64,000 bases of DNA from Triglochin maritima (Eukaryota > Streptophyta > Magnoliopsida > Alismatales > Juncaginaceae): positions 47,328,925 to 47,392,924 of the forward strand of contig OY821772.1 in assembly GCA_963682175.1 (NCBI GenBank). Direction: 5' to 3'. Positions within the stretch are counted from its first letter, which is position 1. Each line of letters starts with the position of its first letter. Under the pieces are notes generated by a model, which saw nothing but the letters and a program-made list of their open reading frames with translations, had not been told where the DNA came from and searched no databases. The translations under genes were made by a program, and so were the position numbers. Positions 57,452 through 64,000 of this stretch are shown one piece after another.

Positions 57452-59742
57452 TTACTCTTCTCTCATTGCTTTCTTGCTACTGCCAGACTTCTTGGAATAA
57501 CTTTTGTTATGGAAGTCAATAAAAAGCACCAAGAGTGTAGCATTGAACACAGCATTAAAGATCCATCCGTTCATTCCAGAGCAGCCACCACCAAAGAAAT
57601 GGTACCCCAGGAAAATCAAGGACACCAGGAAGCTGAATAGAAACTGGATAATCTGGCAAGCTGTTACAATCTTCTTCCACTTTGGTGGCCATCTCCATCC
57701 CAAGCTGCATGATAGGTAATAACCATACATCAACACATGCACCGACGCATTAGTCACCAACGCCACTGGAAGCAGAGACTGAGCAGTGGCCAACCAAATA
57801 TAGCACATCACCACCACCAAGGCATGGTGGTAGATATGTAGAAACGACAGTCGTGAATTATTTCCTGTAGAAAATTTAATTAGAACCTTATAATTAAGAG
57901 TCCAGACCATAATTTCAGGACTTTCTATCTCAGTAAAAATGACCTACAGAGTGTTGTTGGTTACCTGTTGATATTATTTGAAGTTTCCTTTCAATCTCAA
58001 TACAAGAGACTGCTACAATCCTAATTCGAGACCAAATCTAATGTAGCTATTGAATGTAAATAACTTACTATGCAATTCAATTCAACAGATTGAATCATTA
58101 CAATTTACAACCATTGCTAATGCAATCTGAATCTAAAATAATCTCAATGAACAATATCAAACCCCAACCCCATTCTGAGCATGAATTATCAATTTTGTGT
58201 TCACATATGGTACTACGGAAGTAATAAACCACTGTGATGGATTTGGAAACAAAAAGATTCATTACATCAGTGTGGCTGTTAAGTCTAGGAAGCATTGGAT
58301 CTGAGTGGATATTACATAAACCCTTGTGTTTGAAGCCTTTGCAGTCTCAAAGTCTAGAATGAAAGATCAGATCAAGAATGCAAGATATTTTGAAGCCTGG
58401 CTGTTTGAACATCAAACTCGAAACTATTCACACCGACCAAATCCAATGATTCCAAGGCTCATATATTGAAGAAACTAATTAACTTGTGAACTTTTTTGGT
58501 TCTGAAAATCATGATTTAAAATCCCTAGTGTTTAGGATGAACAAGCTTATTTTAGTCTATCTCTGGTTTGGAAAACTATAATGAATGAGTAAAATAAAAC
58601 TCATCTAACCTTCACAATATTATTAAACCTAAATGTCAAACCATTGACCATTATCCAGCTTATTGGAAGCTTAAGAAACAAAAGAAAATGATATAACTCT
58701 TTAGTCTCTTATGCTAAAGCAAGAAATCTAGACAGGTTAGTGAGATCGAAACAGACTCAAGTCATAATTGTTATGCTAGCCTATTATGACGTTGATACAG
58801 ATAATCAAATCTACAAACATGTCACTCGCTAGACTTCTAGTTCAGGTAGTTAGATATATAACGGTCTTAGACTGCAGTTCCACTATAAATTCTCTCCTTT
58901 CAATAAACCTATTTGCTTCACGAGAGGTTGTAAATCTCGATCTTCAATTAAACTCTCAAGACCACACCAGATATGTTTGTCGTTTTTAATGCTTGAACCT
59001 TCTACCACAAGAACATCAAACTTAAAATCCGTTATACATCCAACTACCCTTACAAGTTTTTATCTCAAATCATCCTACCAGAATCATTCGTAATTTACAA
59101 GGCACGAATCTTGTAGCACATCTAACATCAAACTAAACCAATCCGAAGATCCATTAGAGGCGTTCTGTTAAAATATGTTCTTCATATGTAACGAACTGGA
59201 CAAGCATTGCACGGTTTCGGCACAAGTTCTTGGATACGTAGCAGTAACAGAAGTAGTTCCAACTAACCGAGCTCAAACCACCCCAAAACCCTAAAGAAAA
59301 GCAGACGAATACCTTCTTCAGAAGCCAGGACGATGAGCAGAGTATCAACGAACTCGTAGACCTTGGACAAGTAGAACACCTGCGCCCAGAAGAAAACCGG
59401 CCCGGAAGGCTCGATCGCGCCCTTAGGGAAGCAGAAGAGCCAGCGGATGGAGTCCATCTGGACGGCGGCGGCGAGGGAGCATCCGACTGCCATGACGAAG
59501 GAAAGAGTCATGAGGAAGAAGCTATGGATGGCGGAGATGCGGCGGAGGAGGGCGCGGGAGGGGCGGGGGAAGGCGACCATCCGACGGTGGAGGGCGAAAA
59601 TATAGAGGAGGTAGAGGAAGACGGTGGTGATGAGGAACGCCGGCGAGGCGCCGGTGGTCTCGAGGGGTTTCCATTCGAAGGTGGCGATTAGGGGGGTTTG
59701 GGTGGTGTAGTGGAGGAGGAGGGAGTGGAGTTGGGTCGCCAT
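57452..59742 (-). CDS. ELO-type very-long-chain fatty acid elongase, two exons
   Basis: Exon 1 is 59742-59313 and exon 2 is 57864-57452 (GAAG|GTATTC and CTACAG|GA), joining in phase to 280 codons plus a stop. ELO signatures are all visible: KVYEFVDT at residues 127-134, the catalytic histidine box HIYHH at 153-157, NASVHVLMYGYY at 182-193 and a Gln-containing QIIQFLFSF segment. Five or more hydrophobic stretches fit an ER membrane protein. ELO proteins carry out the condensing step that adds malonyl-CoA carbons to long acyl-CoAs; plant members include the Arabidopsis HOS3 group. The tail is Lys/Ser-rich (KKSGSSKKAMREE). The start MATQLHSLLL at 59742 is preferred over the in-frame ATG at 59787, which only adds a Pro/Thr-rich stretch. 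Substrate chain length is unknown. Confidence 0.93.
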
Positions 59743-59789
59743 TGGTATGGTGGGGGTTGTTGGGGGGGAGAGGGGGTTATATGTCACGG

Positions 59790-60000
59790 GGATTGCGTGG
59801 GAGGAATCGCAATTGGATAACCTTTGTTTTTAATAAAGGAATTGCAGGGTAACGAACTAACCACCGAGGACTTAATCTGAATTAATGTTTGTTTATTGGA
59901 TGCTTTAATGGTAATTCAGCTGTCCGCGTGGGTTTACAATTGGGTCGTTATACACCGACACGTGACGTACCGGATGCACCTGACGTGTCAGTTTCAGCAA
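59790..60000. other. Upstream flank of the ELO gene
   Basis: Probable promoter region. No convincing TATA box is seen on the minus strand. CACGTGACGT and CTGACGTGTCAG (~59960-59990) contain ACGT cores of the bZIP/G-box type. Confidence 0.4.
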
Positions 60001-60825
60001 AAGTCAATTTTTTTCTCTTTAAAATTAAATAAATAATATGTTTGTATCACATGTAACATTTAATTTCTCAATCGAACATTATTTTTTCAATACAACGTTT
60101 GATTTCTCGTGCAATCTTTATTTTCTTAACGCAACATTTGGTTTCCACGTGTAAGTTTCAGATAAAAAGGTAAAATGGAGAATTCATGTTGTCTTTTTAA
60201 ACATATAAGTTTATCTTTTTTAACATTTGCGTTTGTCCTTTTTACCATATGAGTTTGTCATTTTTAATGTAAGAGTTTATCATTTTTAAGGTCATTTTTA
60301 AGTTCGATTTTGTTTTTTAACAGTTGGATCAGTCATTATATTGATGAGTTGTCCTTTTTAAGCGAGAGTTTATCCATTTTAAGTATCGGTTTGTACTTTT
60401 AAAGTACGTTTTTTGTCATTTTTAGTGTAGATTTGTTTTTTTAAGTATAATTTTGTCATTTTTAACAGTTGAGTCAGTCATTCTTATATTGGTGGGTTGT
60501 CATATTTACGTTGAGGTTTTATCTTTTTTAAGTAATAGTTTGTCATTTTTAAGTATGGGTTTATTATTTTTAAGTATCAGTTTATACTTTTTAAGTATAG
60601 TTTTGTCATTTTTAGTGTACGTTTGTCCTTTTTAAGTATGATTTTGTCATTTTTAACAGTTGGGTCGGTCCTTCTCATATTGGTGGATTGTCATTTTTAT
60701 GTTGAGATTTTGTTCTTTTAAAGTAGTAGTTTGTCCTTTTTAAGTATGAGTTTGTCTTTTTTATTACATGCGTTTGTCCTTTTTATTATATTGGTTTGTC
60801 CTTTTTAACAATCTAAGTTGAAATT
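60000..60825 (+). repeat. T-rich irregular repeat (TTTGTC-TTTTTAAGTAT units)
   Basis: Dozens of variants of GTTTGTCATTTTTAAGTAT. On top of this is a longer order: an AACAGTTGGGTCGGTCCTTC-like block recurs at ~60320, 60464 and 60655, followed each time by ATATTGGTGGGTTGTCAT-like and GTTGAG sequence. Strongly T-rich on the plus strand. The open frame at 60453-60635 is a repeat by-product. Confidence 0.8.
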
Positions 60826-61345
60826 AGCAAACAAGAACACAAATTCAAACTCAATTCCGTGAAAATAAATCAGAAACCCTCAAAAAAACTAATATCAAAG
60901 ACAAATCAACTTTAAACAAGAACACCACAAACTGAAATCAAAGAAAAAGAACCAAACTTTCAAGACAAACACCAACAATCCAAAAAAAATTATCACCACA
61001 ACACCTCAAATTAACTACAAAGAACCAAATTTTCCCAACAACATCACACAAAAAACCAAAACAACTACAAAGAACAAAAACTACAAAGAAACAAACTTTC
61101 CAAAAAAACATTAAAAAACCAAGATCGATCCATCACAAAAAAACCAAAAACTTTAAATCAGTCACAAAGAACCAAACTTTTCCCCAAAAACTCCACACAA
61201 AAAAACTCAAATAAACTATAAAGAATCACACTTCCAAAAAATCAAGACCGATCAATCACAAAACAAAACCAAAAACTTCAAATCAATAACAAAAAAACCA
61301 AACTTTTCCCTAAAAATACCACACAAAAACTCAAATTAGCTACAA
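60826..61345 (+). repeat. A-rich irregular repeat
   Basis: Composition flips abruptly to A/C-rich. A unit of about 120-130 bp containing AAACCAAACTTTTCCC, CCACACAAAAA and ACTACAAAGAACCA recurs near 61010, 61160 and 61287, with AAGATCGATCCATCACAAAA / AAGACCGATCAATCACAAAA at ~61120 and ~61241. Confidence 0.75.
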
Positions 61346-61362
61346 AGAACCACAATCCTCCT

Positions 61363-61600
61363 CCTTCTCGCCTCGGGACGAGCTCCAACGCCGACCACTT
61401 CCTCCTCCTCGCCGACCAACTTCACCGTGACGTCCTAACCAACGTCATCAGCGTCCCCACCTCCCTCAAGACTCACTCCCGTGTCGTCTCCTTCGGCCTC
61501 TCTCTTACCGATCTCGCCTTCAACCCCATCCTTGACCTCTCCGTCGACACCTCGTCAAAGGCCGCGACGGATCTTTGCACAGGGAGAAAATGATGGAGAA
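61363..61600 (+). pseudogene. Ribose-5-phosphate isomerase gene fragment
   Basis: The plus strand encodes RLGTSSNADHFLLLADQLHR, DVLTNVISVPTSLKTHSRVV and SFGLSLTDLAFNPILDLSVD. This corresponds to the substrate-binding GLGTGST, the GIPTS-KT-H, the SLG-PLSDL and the LDLAIDGADE regions of RpiA-type isomerases. After VD the GADEV catalytic region is missing, and the sequence resumes out of frame with KGRDGSLHREKMME, the conserved KGRGG--LREKM motif. The enzyme interconverts ribose-5-P and ribulose-5-P in the pentose phosphate pathway and Calvin cycle. This copy lacks both ends and the active-site Asp loop, so it is a dead fragment. It is GC-rich and coding-like while its surroundings are A/T-rich, which suggests capture or retrocopying. 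Confidence 0.75.
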
Positions 61601-61609
61601 TAGAATGTT

Positions 61610-62480
61610 TTGGGGGACAATGGAAGGTTTTGAGGAGATATGCATGGTGGAAACCAAATGTCGCATAATTTTGTACGCGTGATGTGACACAAAATAAATA
61701 AATAAAACGTGATTTAATTAATATTTGATAATAAAAAATATGTGATTTTTACTAACTGAATTGACCACGTCGGACAACATTTGAGACCTATCACGTGAAC
61801 AAATCATTTTCCTTTACAATTTAGTCGGTGTGACGAAAATCATGACAAACAGTCATTTCATTTTTTTATAACAAAGAACAGCATATCATAAAAATAACTA
61901 AGCAATTTTAAATTTAGCATTTCACGCAAGGGTGCCCTCTTCGTCACGGGCGGAAGTAGAACCAAGTGGGCATGGGACAATTGGCTCTTAAATTTTTGAA
62001 TTTTTTTAAAGAAATAATACTATACAATATTTTCTAAATAATAACAAAATATCATGAGAATAATCACCCTCACCGAAAATTTAAAATTATTTAAGGTTGT
62101 AGTATACAATATTATCCAAAAGATGACATACTAAATGAAGTAGATTTTTCTGTGACATATGAAATTGTGATTCATATTATGATTTTTTTATTTTTTATTT
62201 GATAGTCGACCACTACGAAATGATCAAGAAATCACAAATCTTTCTCATCACTGTGCTTAGGTGTTTTACTTTGCCATAGTTATAAACCTCAAGAATTAAA
62301 CAACCGTTTCAATGATAAATATAGAATTACTCATCGTCGTGCTTACTCGATCCAATTTAGTTCATTTAACAGAATATTATCCCAATGAATTTTCTACTAT
62401 AAATCATGTCATACTTTCTAACGAGCTTCACAATACGACTAAACATGTTAAAAATACGATTAAGTATGAGAATTAGCTCA
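61610..62480. other. Intergenic, probably Copia internal remnant at the right
   Basis: A/T-rich with no reading frame recognised. The part next to 62484 should be the leader of a family A-type Copia element on the minus strand, but no coding is seen. Confidence 0.45.
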
Positions 62481-62483
62481 CAA

Positions 62484-62570
62484 GGCTCTGATATCAAATG
62501 TAGGATCGTGAGAGTCTCTAATTCTAATCACTTTTACGCTAATTACCTACTTGTTTAACTATCAAGATAA
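62484..62570 (-). mobile_element. Family A-type LTR end with Copia primer-binding site
   Basis: On the minus strand an LTR end matching family A (CACGATCCTACA, ending at 62499) is directly followed by TTTGATATCAGAGCC, a near match to the Met-tRNA primer-binding site TGGTATCAGAGC. The ~70 bp to the right (AATTACCTACTTGTTTA and flanks) match the end of the A solo LTR at ~35750-35822 reversed. The rest of this LTR is missing or unrecognisable. It identifies family A as Copia. Confidence 0.7.
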
Positions 62571-62649
62571 GCACTAGACCACTAAACAATTGACCGCCTA
62601 TATAACTGTTCCACCGATATTTGCTGGACATTTCTGGACTGGGTGTGGA

Positions 62650-62960
62650 CTGTCAAAACGGTCTACCGCCAACTGATTCTGTCCGACCGATGACTTAGTT
62701 CGACCGGTGCGTGCCTTGTTTGACTGGTCTTGGACTTGAGGAAACGTGAAGTCCCTGTTATGTTCGGTCGACCGGGTCCCCTTTGTCGTTCGACCGTTGG
62801 GATGATTATTATTATTTTATGTTGAGGCATAGACCTTCAAAACGGTTGACCGCCTGTGACCTTTGTTCGACTGATTGGTCGTTTTGTTCGTTAGTTGTGG
62901 GTCGACTGGTCGTGTAGACGGTCGAGCTCTTGAGCGTTCCTAGAGGGAACCGGTTGACCA
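62650..62960. repeat. Decayed GGTCGACC array in C-like LTR
   Basis: One exact CGGTCGACCG (~62764) and many variants: CGGTCTACCG, GTTCGACCGG, GTTTGACTGG, CGGTTGACCG, GGTCGACTGG and CGGTTGACC. More degraded than the array at 53000-53650. Confidence 0.75.
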
Positions 62961-63590
62961 ACATGTCTGTTTTGATCGACAGTTTCTGTTTAGTCCGGTG
63001 TTTTGTTGTGGGATCAACTTTGAGGGCAACGAGTCCCCGACCTTTTTTGGGCGACGGTACAGACATTTCCGACTTGATAGCGGTCTGTGGTGTGCTTATG
63101 TGGTTGGCCGAGGATGTTTCTGGCAGTGATGCTTGTGTGCAAGTATTGTTGGTCGAGGATGTTTCCGACTGTGGTGTCAGGGTGCACGTGATGTGATGGT
63201 CGACGATTATTCTGGCTTTGGTGTCTGTGTGCACGTGTGGGTGATGGGTGAGAGGACCCTCGAGACCTGTTGTGTTTTATGTCTGCTGGGGCAGGGAGAG
63301 ATCCCTGGAGCCCAGTATTGATGATGATTTGTATTGTTGCATTTTGTATCATACCATGCTAGTAGTTGTCTAGTTCATTTATGTGATAGAGGTTTGACAT
63401 ACGAGTTTCCTTATGGGAAACTCAGGCATAGTTCATGTTTTGTTTCAGGCCGTGAGTGACATTAGGAGGTGGTGCCTGCGGAGGAGCTCGTCTAGGTTGG
63501 ATCTTGCTTTCCCTATTTTTGAGGTTGTAGTGATTACTTGTACATTTTTAGTTGATATCTTTTGATGTAATCATACTTTTGAAAATTCAG

Positions 63591-63591
<1 letters not shown>

Positions 63592-63661
<70 letters not shown>
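63592..63661. repeat. (AT)n microsatellite, ~69 bp
   Basis: An uninterrupted TA run of about 34 units inside the C-like LTR. The solo C LTR has only short TATATAT runs at the matching place. Confidence 0.95.
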
Positions 63662-63663
<2 letters not shown>

Positions 63664-63759
63664 TGGTGCACATGATGTTCTGTGTATGTTTTCCGTAATA
63701 TCCTCGTGTTGATTGTATGTTTAAAAGATTTGTATTTCCGTTGTTTCGAGGATGTTACA

Positions 63760-64000
63760 AAAATAGGCACAATAACTCGACAAACAAGCCAAGTGAAAAT
63801 ATGAAACACAAAGACACTCCATACTGCTAACTAAATTACCCAACTAAAAACACAACAAATCTCCAAATACTCTCCTTCAAACTGAAGCATGGATGCATCA
63901 CTGTTAAGACCCAAGTGCTAGTTGATGTCGGCTGGTTGATCCTGTGTGGAGATTGCAATACTTTAAAGTGTCCCTCGCTGCACCTTTTCTCTAATAACAT
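63760..64000. other. Right edge, no feature recognised
   Basis: A/C-rich sequence after the C-like LTR with no recognisable gene or repeat. Confidence 0.4.

Larger units (their letters stand above)
62600..63758 (+). mobile_element. Family C-like LTR, 5'-truncated
   Basis: The right part matches the C solo LTR in order: GGGAAACTCAGGCAT, a GGTGGTGCC segment, TTTTTGAGGT, GATTACTTGTACAT, TTGATGTAATCA, then a long AT run, TTCCGTTGTTTCGAGGATGT and a final GTTACA at ~63757. The left part carries a decayed motif array (62650-62960). The front of the LTR, including its TATA region, is missing and A-type sequence adjoins it. Open frames at 62812, 62930 and 63014 are by-products of the LTR. Confidence 0.75.

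Noticed and set aside
62812..63352. Overlapping open frames of 62-140 codons
   Set aside because: They lie within the C-like LTR on both strands and show no domain.

Overview
This is nuclear DNA of a flowering plant, probably a eudicot. It has four spliced or single-exon plant genes with GT-AG introns, TATA boxes in A/T-rich intergenic DNA, and a heavy load of nested LTR retrotransposons primed by an initiator-Met-tRNA-type site. I cannot name the species. There are no bacterial features, CRISPR arrays or rRNA/tRNA genes that I could recognise.

Four genes look intact. (1) An F-box/LRR protein on + (5438-6960, three coding exons plus a probable 5'UTR intron). (2) A WAT1-related/UMAMIT-type EamA membrane transporter on - (25653-22363, seven exons, 369 aa when spliced). 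(3) A single-exon AP2/ERF transcription factor of the ERF014-like type on + (50959-51501, 180 aa). (4) An ELO-type fatty-acid elongase on - (59742-57452, two exons, 280 aa). They are separated by transposon-rich DNA and nothing suggests they act together.

Most of the rest is mobile-element DNA in layers. 1-2863 is a family 'A' LTR (- orientation) split by a family 'B' LTR derivative that carries ~400-bp inverted arms. 7240-10725 holds a gypsy LTR/RNase H remnant and a plant-mobile-domain (PMD) gene relic. 13640-21299 is a nearly full-length Copia element with two 384-bp LTRs, a 5-bp target duplication, in-frame stops and an RNase H deletion. About 28990-37900 is an old Copia element on -, itself broken by a 2.13-kb B solo LTR, a 1.52-kb A solo LTR and a 234-bp hAT-type MITE, each with target-site duplications. 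44871-48780 is a decayed PIF/Harbinger derivative containing a young 2.5-kb Copia deletion derivative. 52555-54503 is a family 'C' solo LTR with a perfect target duplication, and a second C-like copy lies at ~62600-63758. 61363-61600 holds a broken fragment of a ribose-5-phosphate isomerase gene next to unusual T-rich then A-rich repeats.

The most unusual signal is a palindromic motif, CGGTCGACCG, and its close variants. It is clustered in dense arrays inside at least three otherwise dissimilar LTR families (A, B, C) and in a fourth gypsy remnant. Family A can be linked to Copia through an adjacent primer-binding site, and C looks like gypsy by its ends, so the motif seems to be shared across superfamilies.
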